Shown: positions 1-7,908 of the stretch, piece by piece | Layout of the letters: every line of letters starts with the position of its first letter | Position numbering within the stretch: position 1 is the stretch's first letter | From: Bacteroidaceae bacterium | GTDB taxonomy: Bacteria > Bacteroidota > Bacteroidia > Bacteroidales > Bacteroidaceae | Assembly: GCA_017647225.1 (NCBI GenBank) | Contig: JAGCLA010000013.1 | Coordinates: 1-41,931 of the forward strand | DNA length: 41,931 nt | Direction of reading: 5' to 3' | Program-made: the position numbers and the translations under genes | The notes under the pieces: model-generated | Database searches by the model: none | Told to the model about the DNA's origin: nothing | What the model saw: the letters and a program-made list of their open reading frames with translations, nothing else

Positions 1-363
1 AATTTCATCTCCATCAACAGCATCGGTATTGGATTGGGTTATGTTTACATGCGCACCATCCACTACAACATCAACAAACCGTGCCACATTACCAGGCACC
101 TCAACCATAGCAACTCCTCCATTATAACTTATGACAACATTATTATCTTGGACAGAGACCTCATTAACGCTCATTGCATCTACATCAGCCAAAGCAAAAC
201 TCTTACCCATGACCACAAACGTGTTGCCGTCAACAAATTCCATATCACCTGTGCGAGAAGCCGGAAATCTGTAAACAACATTGCCAACTTGCACATTAAA
301 TGTTTGGCCAACGGCTGTAACTGCTAACAAAAAGGCCATAAAACAAATACATATCTTTTTCAT
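1..363 (-). CDS. Secreted protein, probable DUF4353-like carbohydrate-binding domain protein, N-terminal part only
   Basis: The reading frame is open from an ATG at 363 to the left edge, giving 121 residues with no stop, so the C-terminus lies outside the window. Residues 1-20 form a signal peptide (MKKICICFMAFLLAVTAVGQ), so the product is exported. The mature part is short beta-strand-like sequence (VGNVVYRF, NTFVVMGKSFALADVDAM, VARFVDVVVDGAHVNI). It ends in an ITQS segment that resembles the N-terminal region of Bacteroidales proteins annotated as carbohydrate-binding DUF4353 proteins; this is recalled similarity, not a search result. Its ATG overlaps the stop of the upstream gene (ATGA at 363-360), so translation of the two is probably coupled. 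The DUF4353 domain itself would lie beyond the edge, so the family name is inference. Confidence 0.6.
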   Translation of the reverse strand, partial: MKKICICFMAFLLAVTAVGQTFNVQVGNVVYRFPASRTGDMEFVDGNTFVVMGKSFALADVDAMSVNEVSVQDNNVVISYNGGVAMVEVPGNVARFVDVVVDGAHVNITQSNTDAVDGDEI

Positions 364-740
364 CTTACAACTATTTTATTAAGCCCGTCCTTCGTTTTCA
401 CAATATACACCCCTCTGGCGAGTTTCTTTTTACCAACTTTTATCCCTTTTAAATTATAGATTTCCACAGCGTCGTCAAACACAGCATCCGCTACAGCATC
501 AACATTGGTCGTTGTCGTTTCATTAACTGCGGAAAAATACATTTTACTCAGATTGGAAACAACAAATTCGTATTCTCCTACCGTCAGGACATTTCCTTTG
601 ACAGTTAGAGAAAGCGATGATGCCTGCACAGAAAATTTTGCACCATCCGTCGTTTCAAAAGTCAGATACGAGTAGGTGTTCTCGGCATATGCAGTAAACA
701 GTCCTACAAAAAACAAACACAAAAAAGTAAATTTTCTCAT
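360..740 (-). CDS. Small secreted protein with a C-terminal sorting-like tail
   Basis: The product has 126 residues when started at the ATG at 740. The frame extends upstream to 860, but the 740 start places a clean signal peptide (MRKFTFLCLFFVGLFTAYA) at the N-terminus and leaves a promoter-like motif 25 bp upstream. After the signal comes a beta-rich segment (YSYLTFETTDGAKFSV and VVSNLSKMYFS). The last 35 residues (IYNLKGIKVGKKKLARGVYIV to the end KIVVR) have the G-x-Y-I/V pattern and basic end of type A C-terminal sorting tails of the type IX secretion system. The stop overlaps the start of the next gene by four bases, so the two are cotranscribed. The function is unknown. The pairing with a larger exported protein suggests a surface-associated role. 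Confidence 0.7.
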   Translation of the reverse strand: MRKFTFLCLFFVGLFTAYAENTYSYLTFETTDGAKFSVQASSLSLTVKGNVLTVGEYEFVVSNLSKMYFSAVNETTTTNVDAVADAVFDDAVEIYNLKGIKVGKKKLARGVYIVKTKDGLNKIVVR

Positions 741-764
741 GACATTTCTTTGTTTATTTACACG

Positions 765-796
765 CAAATAAAAAGTAAAAGAAGAAAACAGCCAAA
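765..796 (-). promoter_or_regulatory. Bacteroides-type promoter for the small secreted gene pair
   Basis: On the minus strand TTTG (796-793) is followed after 20 bp by TTTATTTG (772-765). That matches the TTTG-N19-21-TAnnTTTG consensus except for the second base of the -7 box. The start codon at 740 lies 24 bp further on. Confidence 0.5.
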
Positions 797-825
797 TAAA
801 ATCAACCAACCGACACAATAATTCT

Positions 826-868
826 ATTAAAACAATGAAACGGAATGTCTGTTTGTCCATTCCGCTTC
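826..868 (-). terminator. Intrinsic terminator of upp
   Basis: An 11-bp stem (837-847 with 858-868, one G-U pair) with a 10-base loop lies just past the upp stop. On the minus strand it is followed by TTGTTTTAATAG. Confidence 0.75.
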
Positions 869-876
869 ATATATCT

Positions 877-1500
877 TTACTTTGTACCGAAGATTCTGTC
901 ACCGGCATCGCCCAATCCCGGAAGAATATAATTCTTCTCGTTCAGTCCCTCGTCAAGCGAAGCCGCATATATATCAACATCGGGATGCTGTTCCATAACA
1001 GTTCTGACACCATGAGGAGCTGCCACTAAGCACATAAAACGGATATGTTTGAAACCGTCTGCTTTCAAACGCGCAATGGCATCACAAGCGCTACCTCCTG
1101 TAGCCAGCATTGGATCAGTCAAAATAACAGCACGTTCCTTATTCGCAGGCATCTTGTAGTAATAGAACACCGGCAAACAAGTGTTTTCATCACGATACAG
1201 GCCTATGTGACCCACACGTGCAGAAGGAATAAGCTGCATCAACCCGTCAACCATGCCAAGCCCTGCTCTCAATATAGGTACGATAACAACCTTTTTACCA
1301 GCAATCTTTGGCGCATTCATTTTCATCAACGGAGTTTCAATTTCTTCATACATCAGAGGCATGTCACGAGTAACCTCATACCCCATCAACATCGAAATCT
1401 CCTTCAACAATTCGCGAAACTTCATAGTTGAAGTTTCCTTGTCACGCATAATACTCAGTTTATGTTGCACCAACGGGTGGTCTATCACATGTAAAGCCAT
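877..1500 (-). CDS. upp: Uracil phosphoribosyltransferase
   Basis: UPRT joins uracil and PRPP to give UMP and pyrophosphate in cytosolic pyrimidine salvage. The 207-residue length matches the family (about 208). The PRPP-binding motif [14 protein letters not shown] and the uracil-site C-terminal stretch [16 protein letters not shown] are both intact. The N-terminal half shows the usual [12 protein letters not shown] segment. The ATG at 1500 sits about 28 bp below a near-perfect Bacteroides promoter, and the gene has its own terminator, so it looks monocistronic. Confidence 0.95.
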   Translation of the reverse strand: MALHVIDHPLVQHKLSIMRDKETSTMKFRELLKEISMLMGYEVTRDMPLMYEEIETPLMKMNAPKIAGKKVVIVPILRAGLGMVDGLMQLIPSARVGHIGLYRDENTCLPVFYYYKMPANKERAVILTDPMLATGGSACDAIARLKADGFKHIRFMCLVAAPHGVRTVMEQHPDVDIYAASLDEGLNEKNYILPGLGDAGDRIFGTK

Positions 1501-1527
1501 AATAAAATCTTTTTAGTTCGTTTTTTG

Positions 1528-1559
1528 CAAATATACAGCAGTAGTCGTAAAATAACAAA
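1528..1559 (-). promoter_or_regulatory. Bacteroides-type promoter of upp
   Basis: TTTG (1559-1556), a 20-bp spacer and TATATTTG (1535-1528) on the minus strand fully match TTTG-N19-21-TAnnTTTG. The upp ATG is 27 bp downstream. Confidence 0.8.
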
Positions 1560-1597
1560 GCAAGTTTTGCATATTTTACATTCCACAACGACAGAAA

Positions 1598-1637
1598 CAA
1601 AAAAAACAAGAGAGCAGCTACCTTGTAGCCACTCTCT
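1598..1637 (-). terminator. Intrinsic terminator at the end of the protease-SusCD operon
   Basis: A 13-bp stem (1609-1621 with 1625-1637, two G-U pairs) with a 3-base loop is followed on the minus strand by a TTGTTTTTTTTG tract. It lies 43 bp past the stop of the secreted repeat protein. Confidence 0.85.
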
Positions 1638-1680
1638 CTTTCTACAATTCGGTTATTATATAACTCTTTGTTAATGAAAA

Positions 1681-3222
1681 TCACTTAACCAACACCTTGT
1701 TACCATTAATGATATAGATACCAGCGTTTGTAATCTTCTCAACACGACGACCTGTAATGTCATAGATTACATTGTTCTCAGCCTCTGCTACAACAGACTC
1801 GATTGCTGTTGTTGTTAGTGCAGAATCGTACATTGTAACAATAGTTTCGTTAGTGTAGTTGATTACAGCAATGTTGTTAGCATTGTAAGCAACAGCTGTT
1901 GCTGCAATAGCCTCTTCTGTTTCTGTAATAACACCTTCGTATGAAACTGTATAATTCTTAGCCACAGGAGCCTCATTGTTGTTCATGTCAACAACAGCAT
2001 CAAAAACTGTTACAGACTCGTTACCAAGCACAACAGCTGATACAGCCTCATAGTACTGGTTTGTTGCACCCTCGTCGTTTGCGTTAGCAACAGCCCAATC
2101 AACTGTCAATTCGTTTGCATCAACAGAAGCAACAAAAGCATCGCTTGCACCAACAGCTACTGTTTCATTTGCAAAAGCCAAAGAGCCTTCAAATGTACCA
2201 GCGATATAAAGCTTGCCATTCTTCAATTCCATTCCTGAAATTACATTATAGTATCCGTAACCGGCAAAAAGTTCATTTGAGAGTTTTACAGTTTTTTCAC
2301 CAACTTTGGCAAGAATTGCACCTTCTTCCATATTACCGGTTCCATCATCTGTTGTTGTAAAGTTTAATGCTTCTGTACCAGCAGAAGTAGTCATAACTAT
2401 GTCACCTGTTGCTAATGCTGCTACATATACATTTCCGTTCTCTACAGTAAAGTTGGTTGAAAACAATTTTGTAGCCTGGCCTGCGTTATCAGCTACAGTG
2501 AGAGTTGCAATTTCTGTTGGATTTGTAAAATCAGAATCAAAAGATATTACTGAAACATTGTTTACCACCATGCAATAAATCATAAATCCGAAATCAACGC
2601 TTATGTATTTTGCAGAAAGTGACAAATTCTCTTCAACAGCAACATTACCTGTATAATCAAATTCCACATAAACCTTTGAGCCGTCTGCTACAATTTTTTC
2701 AATAGACACACTAACAAGATCCCAAATATCCTCACTTGGAAGTGCGGCTACGTATGATTTTACAGCCAACAGTTCACCTTCTGCACTATACTTTGCGATA
2801 AATGCAGCAGTTTTTGAATCCATTTCTGTGTTAGAGATTGTCTTAGGATCACCGGTAACACCCTGAATCATTGCACCACCTGCAAAAGAACCTGCTACGT
2901 AGAGGTTGTTTTCAGCATCGGTTGTAATAGCAGTGATATCGATAGAACCGATAAGTTCGATAGCATACTGCTCTACGCCTTCTGCATTGTACTTGGCAAT
3001 GTAAGCACCTGTATCCTCACCACCAACTTCATTGCCTGCAAATTCGATAGGCAAAGTTTTTGTACCGGTAACATAAAGGTTACCATCTTTGTCCATTGCT
3101 GCAGGAGAGTTCAGAGATACAGCATCACCTTCAGCAACTGCAGAGATTGATTTGCTCCACAATTGAGCATAAGTTGCGGTTGAGAACAACGCAACAGCAA
3201 TCAAAAGTAAAAATTTTCTCAT
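1681..3222 (-). CDS. Secreted repeat protein with beta-propeller-like repeats and a C-terminal sorting-like tail
   Basis: The 513-residue product starts with a signal peptide (MRKFLLLIAVALFSTATYA). The body repeats a pattern of the type DxxGNLYVTGT / ENNLYVAGSF / NGKLYIAGTF, each followed by an AFIAKY- or AYIAKY-like strand. This resembles SBBP-type beta-propeller repeats, so a propeller fold is likely. The C-terminus (VIYDITGRRVEKITNAGIYI, then NGNKVLVK) matches type A sorting tails. Composition is rich in Ala, Val, Asn and acidic residues, as in exported Bacteroidales proteins. It follows SusD by 40 bp with no terminator between, so it is likely the last gene of the metalloprotease-SusC-SusD operon and may act as an extra surface binding or scaffolding protein. 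Its ligand is unknown. Confidence 0.75.
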   Translation of the reverse strand: MRKFLLLIAVALFSTATYAQLWSKSISAVAEGDAVSLNSPAAMDKDGNLYVTGTKTLPIEFAGNEVGGEDTGAYIAKYNAEGVEQYAIELIGSIDITAITTDAENNLYVAGSFAGGAMIQGVTGDPKTISNTEMDSKTAAFIAKYSAEGELLAVKSYVAALPSEDIWDLVSVSIEKIVADGSKVYVEFDYTGNVAVEENLSLSAKYISVDFGFMIYCMVVNNVSVISFDSDFTNPTEIATLTVADNAGQATKLFSTNFTVENGNVYVAALATGDIVMTTSAGTEALNFTTTDDGTGNMEEGAILAKVGEKTVKLSNELFAGYGYYNVISGMELKNGKLYIAGTFEGSLAFANETVAVGASDAFVASVDANELTVDWAVANANDEGATNQYYEAVSAVVLGNESVTVFDAVVDMNNNEAPVAKNYTVSYEGVITETEEAIAATAVAYNANNIAVINYTNETIVTMYDSALTTTAIESVVAEAENNVIYDITGRRVEKITNAGIYIINGNKVLVK

Positions 3223-3262
3223 AAATTAAAATTTAGGGTTAATAATATTTAGTAATAAAATC

Positions 3263-4630
3263 TCATTCTTTCCAATTCTCCAAGCCTGGGTTGGCCGCAA
3301 CCGCATCCGAGGGGAAATGCAGTGTGTATCGTTCATCGCCCTGCTCTAAAATAAAAGTCTGTGATTCGGTTTCACTAACAGGATATACCTTTACCAATTC
3401 GGGCTGTGTAGTACGACGTAGGTCGAACCAGCGAAGTCCTTGGAAAGCAAGTTCTCTTTGACGCTCTTTGGCAATCTCTTCCCTCAGTTCGTCCTGCCCC
3501 AAAGTTTCCAATAGTGACGAATACTCATTGGCTCCTTCAACGGTATAGCGTTTCTGTATCAAAGGCTTGATGTAAGCCAATGCCTCGTCTTTTTTATCCA
3601 ATTCGTTTGCCGACTCAGCTGCTATAAGATAGAATTCTCCGGCGCGGAAAGTGCAACGTTCGTTATTCGGTGTTCTGCTACGGAAGCTCCATACTCTTAC
3701 AAAATCTGCATTCAACTTGCTGGTATAGTATTTTCCGAGTCTTTTATCGTTGTCGTCGTGTATCTTTATAAGGTTTGAATCGGGAACAATAATGTTCAAC
3801 AGCTTTGCTGTAACAACCTGTTCAAGTGCCATAATGGACTCGACCGAATTGTAGTTGGTCGGAAGCACCGATCTTGTATTGTTCAAGTCTTCAAGGTCGG
3901 GATACTTTGCAACAACTTTCTTTGCTTCGGCCAAAGCGAGTTCCCAATCTCCCATATACAATGCAGTACGTGCACGTAAAGCGTTTGCCGTTGTCGTGTT
4001 GAAACGGTAATTCAAACCATTATCCCAACGTTCTACATTCAAATAGAGCGCAGCAGAATCGACATCAAGCAATATCTGTCTATAAACCTGCTCCACACTG
4101 CTACATTTCAGCACTGCATTCACGTCGGCCTTCATCTGCAACGGAATGCCACGTGTGGTTTCGGGTTCGCAATGGGTGTATGCCGGTGCATAGAGGTTTA
4201 CCAAAAGGAAATGCACATAAGCACGCATCATATAGCTCTCGCCCACCAACTGGTTTATCTCCTTTTGGGTAGCCTTTGTTATATCGTTTTTATGTTCAAT
4301 TATATAATTCGCTATATAGCACGAATGGTAGTACGAACGCCAATTGAAATAATACGACGACTCGTTACGGTTATAGTCGGTCCAGTTCCATACATCGAAA
4401 TATGAATCATAATCAAGGCCTTCCAACGACTTGTAATCGGCAGCCATTTCGTCACCGCGCAGAATTGTCAAACCACGGTCTTCAGGAAATCTTGAATATA
4501 CATCGGTCAACAAGGCTCTGTATTCTTCACCTGTTTCTGCAATAATTTTACCGGTCGGATGAATATCGAGAAAGTCATCACAACCCATAAACAGCAACGC
4601 TGCAAGTATTATTGTTATATATTTCTTCAT
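3263..4630 (-). CDS. SusD/RagB-family outer-membrane lipoprotein
   Basis: SusD-like proteins sit on the cell surface and form a lid over the partner SusC channel, capturing substrate. The 455-residue product begins with a lipoprotein signal (MKKYITIILAALLFMGC, acylated Cys at about residue 17) followed by acidic residues (DDFLD). The DFLDIHPTG start, the internal helical repeats (SYMMRAYVHFLLVNLYAPAY, ALRARTALYMGDWELALAEA) and the late FRAGEFYLIAAESANELDK and ERQRELAFQGLRWFDLRRT segments are SusD/RagB hallmarks. The stop of the upstream SusC gene is only 17 bp away. The neighbouring metalloprotease suggests a protein or peptide substrate rather than glycan (inference). It is somewhat shorter than glycan-type SusDs. 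Confidence 0.93.
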   Translation of the reverse strand: MKKYITIILAALLFMGCDDFLDIHPTGKIIAETGEEYRALLTDVYSRFPEDRGLTILRGDEMAADYKSLEGLDYDSYFDVWNWTDYNRNESSYYFNWRSYYHSCYIANYIIEHKNDITKATQKEINQLVGESYMMRAYVHFLLVNLYAPAYTHCEPETTRGIPLQMKADVNAVLKCSSVEQVYRQILLDVDSAALYLNVERWDNGLNYRFNTTTANALRARTALYMGDWELALAEAKKVVAKYPDLEDLNNTRSVLPTNYNSVESIMALEQVVTAKLLNIIVPDSNLIKIHDDNDKRLGKYYTSKLNADFVRVWSFRSRTPNNERCTFRAGEFYLIAAESANELDKKDEALAYIKPLIQKRYTVEGANEYSSLLETLGQDELREEIAKERQRELAFQGLRWFDLRRTTQPELVKVYPVSETESQTFILEQGDERYTLHFPSDAVAANPGLENWKE

Positions 4631-4647
4631 TGTTTACCTTTAATTTC

Positions 4648-7600
4648 TTAAAATCCTAAATTCAAGCTGAATATCGCACTTTTCGGCAATGGTGTAGCAT
4701 ACGGGTTACCCATAGTCTCCGGGTCAAGATAGTTTGTATAATCGCTTGCAATAACAAAGAGGTTGCGGCCTTCCAAAGCGACAGAGGCTGTACGCAAGCC
4801 GACCTTTTTCATCCAACTGCCCTCAAAGCTGTATGCCAAACGGATACTCTGACAACGCAGATAATTACATTTCTTCACCCATATATCAAGCATACCGTAT
4901 GATGAATAGTTCTCATAGAAATTTATCTCGGAATCATGCACCCCGTCTTTATACATAAGTGCAGGTAAGACTGCGTCTTTGTTGCTGTCGGTCCAACGGT
5001 TGAGTATATCCCTGTTTGTATTCAATCCACGGTCATAGTACAACGGACTGTAAGTAGGCTGCACTCTTACTGTCGCACCCAGGTTGAATGCAAGGTTTAT
5101 GTTCAGCGAGATATTCTTGTATTCAAAAGTGTTTATGAAACCACCCGAAACAAGAGGGTCGCTACTTCCCATATAGGTATAAAGGTCGCGTTGCTCGGCT
5201 GCATTCATCTGCGAAGCACCATTCTCATTCAAATTAAAGAATTCTTTTGCCGACACGGCACGTCCGTCCTTTGTCTTATAAAGAGGATAACCTGAAGCAT
5301 CGAGCCCAGCAGTCTTGTAAGCAAATATGGCACCTACAGGGTAGCCCTCGCGCGATGGATATGTTGCATTTTCGGCAACACTCTCCTGAAGCACCTTATT
5401 GCTGTTGTAACCAACATTTATATTGGTTGTCCAAATGAAATTACGAGTGTATATATTGCGTGTGGCAAGGCTCACCTCAACACCCTGGTTCTCCATACTT
5501 GCCCAGTTTATTGTGGTAGAAGAGAATCCTGTTTCAAGAGGCAACATACGCATACCTATAAGGTCGGTACTTCTGCGGTAATAATAATCGGCAGTAATGC
5601 TTATCGCTCTGTTCAACAGCGCAATGTCTATACCGGCATTCACATTCTTAGTCTTTTCCCAACGAAGGTTCGGGTTTGGAGCAGTCTCGGCAATTATGAT
5701 ATCCTCGGTATAACCCGGAAGTATCTGTGTCTTATCGAGTTTTCCTATAAGATAAGGCGATGTATTCTTGTCGATGTTTCCTTGGATACCGTACGACAAT
5801 CGCACTCCGAGGTTATCGATTGCGTCGGCATTCTTCATCCACTCCTCTTCCGTTACTCTCCATAGTCCGCTTACAGAATACAAGGGCAAGAAACGATATT
5901 GCTTTGCAACACCAAACACGTCTGAACCGTCAAAACGGATACTTCCTCCAATGGTATATCTTTCCTTGAATGTATATGAGGTTGTAGCAAAGAACGACGC
6001 GAATGCATTTTCGGTAAATGTTTCCGAGCTCAACGGGTGCGATTCGGCAATATCCTGTGTAGGGAATATAACCGGCAATGTAGTCAATGTACGCGGGTCA
6101 TAGCCATAAGCTACTGAATAGTTTGTTTCGGCCTTCACACGACGCAATTCACTACCAAGCATAACCTCAAACTCATGGTCTTCATCAAATGTTTGACGAT
6201 ACTCCGCCATTGTTTTCCACGTCCACTGGAAGGAGTTGCTGTGGTTAAGTTTATGCATACCGCCCTCAGGGAGATAGGTCACCTTATTATAGCGTTTGTC
6301 ATACTTTTCGTATCGCATGGCATAGCTATCCTCTCCTGCATAGCGGTCGAGTTTGTAATTGTCGTACTGTAATCCCAATTGCGAAGTAACCTTGAAGATA
6401 TCTTCGTAATTGAATACAGCATCAAAAAGCGCCATCATCGAATGGTCTGTACGCACATTTGATGTGTTGACACGCTCTTCCATTATATTGAAATCGAGGT
6501 CGGTATCGGCACGTCCTTCAACATTCTTGTCGTATGCATAATTTCCGTCAGCATCATACACTGTCTGGTACGGGTTGGCTATACGCGAATAATATATAGG
6601 ATTGGTAAAGCTGTTGTAGTCGGTAAGATAGGTATTCTGCTTACGTTGGTTTGCATAGGCCGAAGCACCGAGTTTCAAGAAACTGTTAATACGATAATCG
6701 GTTTTCAATGTGATATTAAAACGGTTGTTTCCAACACCCTTTACATTACCCTGCTCGTTGTTATAACCGACCGATGTATAATAGTTTACCTTTTCTGTAC
6801 CGCCCGATATGCTCACATTATACTCCTGACTGAATGCGTCACGCATGAGAATATCGTTCCAGTCGGTGTCTATTGTCTTCAGTGCATTTATTGCCTTTTG
6901 GGCTTTCTGCGACAAAGCATTCCAGCCACCAGTCTTATATGCGTCCAATTCGCCGTATTCGTTAAGCAATTGGGCTACAGAACCTTTGCTGTCGCGATAT
7001 GAGAATGCGGAAGTCAAGAGATCAAGCTCCAGCCCTACCTTCTCGGCAGAATTGAGCATATTCAGACGGTCAAGATTCACATTCGGGTTTACGGTCAGTT
7101 TTGTTGACACGTTGATCTGTGCCTTGCCCACTTTACCCTTCTTGGTTGTAATGATGATTACACCATTTGCCGCACGCGCTCCATAAATGGCTGTTGCAGC
7201 AGCGTCCTTTAGAACTGTGATATTCTCAATGTCCGACGGGTTTATACCTGCGATTGATGTCTGATATATATTGTCAATATCCTTCAACTCTTCCATTGCC
7301 GGAATGTCAGTACCCTCCAAAGGCATACCGTCAAGTACCCACAACGGGTCTTGAGTACCGCACAACGATGCCGTACCGCGGATTCTTATCTTAACAGGGG
7401 CGCCGGGAGCACCATTGGAAACAACTGTGGAAAGACCGGCCACCTGTCCGGCAAGTGCCTGGTCGATATTTGTTATTGCGCCTATTTTACCTTCGGCTAT
7501 ATTAACCGTTGCTACTGCCGATGTCAAACGTCTGCGCTCGATGTTCTGATAACCGGTTACAACAACCTCGTTTATCTTGTTTGAATTTGAACGGAGCACA

Positions 7601-7905
7601 ATTTCGTATTCATCCTGCTCTTTGCTTATCTTGACAATTTCTGTTTCATAGCCGATAAAGCTGACAGAAATCTCTTCGGCATCACCTGGTACGTCAAGAA
7701 CGAATTTACCATCAAAATCCGTAGCTGTTCCATTTACGGAATTGTCATCGTCCTTTAACTCAACCTTTACTGTAGCACCCACAAGAGGCGCTTTGTCAAA
7801 CTCTCCGTCAAGGACAGTACCTTTTATTGTCCACTCTTGAGCGAACAATGAAAGAGGCAAAACAAGTAATATAAATATGTATATGTGTCTAATCATTCTT
7901 TCCAA
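4648..7905 (-). CDS. SusC/RagA-family TonB-linked outer-membrane transporter
   Basis: This is a TonB-dependent active importer that pairs with the next gene's SusD. The 1085 residues show in order: a signal peptide (to about residue 22), a carboxypeptidase-regulatory-like domain (about 25-105, with the GTATDFDGKFVLDVPG pattern), a TonB-box-like NEVVVTGYQ (about 112-120), a plug domain (about 125-255, with IRIRGTASL, WVLDGMPL and ILKDAAATAIYGARAANGVI), and a 22-stranded barrel to the C-terminal aromatic residue (FSLNLGF). No extra N-terminal STN domain is visible, so anti-sigma signalling through this protein is unlikely. A second Met at residue 4 (7896) is an alternative start. The metalloprotease stop is 3 bp upstream, so the genes are cotranscribed. 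Confidence 0.95.
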   Translation of the reverse strand: MERMIRHIYIFILLVLPLSLFAQEWTIKGTVLDGEFDKAPLVGATVKVELKDDDNSVNGTATDFDGKFVLDVPGDAEEISVSFIGYETEIVKISKEQDEYEIVLRSNSNKINEVVVTGYQNIERRRLTSAVATVNIAEGKIGAITNIDQALAGQVAGLSTVVSNGAPGAPVKIRIRGTASLCGTQDPLWVLDGMPLEGTDIPAMEELKDIDNIYQTSIAGINPSDIENITVLKDAAATAIYGARAANGVIIITTKKGKVGKAQINVSTKLTVNPNVNLDRLNMLNSAEKVGLELDLLTSAFSYRDSKGSVAQLLNEYGELDAYKTGGWNALSQKAQKAINALKTIDTDWNDILMRDAFSQEYNVSISGGTEKVNYYTSVGYNNEQGNVKGVGNNRFNITLKTDYRINSFLKLGASAYANQRKQNTYLTDYNSFTNPIYYSRIANPYQTVYDADGNYAYDKNVEGRADTDLDFNIMEERVNTSNVRTDHSMMALFDAVFNYEDIFKVTSQLGLQYDNYKLDRYAGEDSYAMRYEKYDKRYNKVTYLPEGGMHKLNHSNSFQWTWKTMAEYRQTFDEDHEFEVMLGSELRRVKAETNYSVAYGYDPRTLTTLPVIFPTQDIAESHPLSSETFTENAFASFFATTSYTFKERYTIGGSIRFDGSDVFGVAKQYRFLPLYSVSGLWRVTEEEWMKNADAIDNLGVRLSYGIQGNIDKNTSPYLIGKLDKTQILPGYTEDIIIAETAPNPNLRWEKTKNVNAGIDIALLNRAISITADYYYRRSTDLIGMRMLPLETGFSSTTINWASMENQGVEVSLATRNIYTRNFIWTTNINVGYNSNKVLQESVAENATYPSREGYPVGAIFAYKTAGLDASGYPLYKTKDGRAVSAKEFFNLNENGASQMNAAEQRDLYTYMGSSDPLVSGGFINTFEYKNISLNINLAFNLGATVRVQPTYSPLYYDRGLNTNRDILNRWTDSNKDAVLPALMYKDGVHDSEINFYENYSSYGMLDIWVKKCNYLRCQSIRLAYSFEGSWMKKVGLRTASVALEGRNLFVIASDYTNYLDPETMGNPYATPLPKSAIFSLNLGF

Positions 7906-7908
7906 TCG

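Noticed and set aside
34-327. 97-residue plus-strand frame at the left edge
   Set aside because: It is antisense to the secreted protein whose signal peptide and frame continue through the same bases.
1460-1684. 74-residue minus-strand frame between upp and the secreted repeat protein
   Set aside because: It spans the operon terminator and the upp promoter, overlaps the upp start and shows no protein features.
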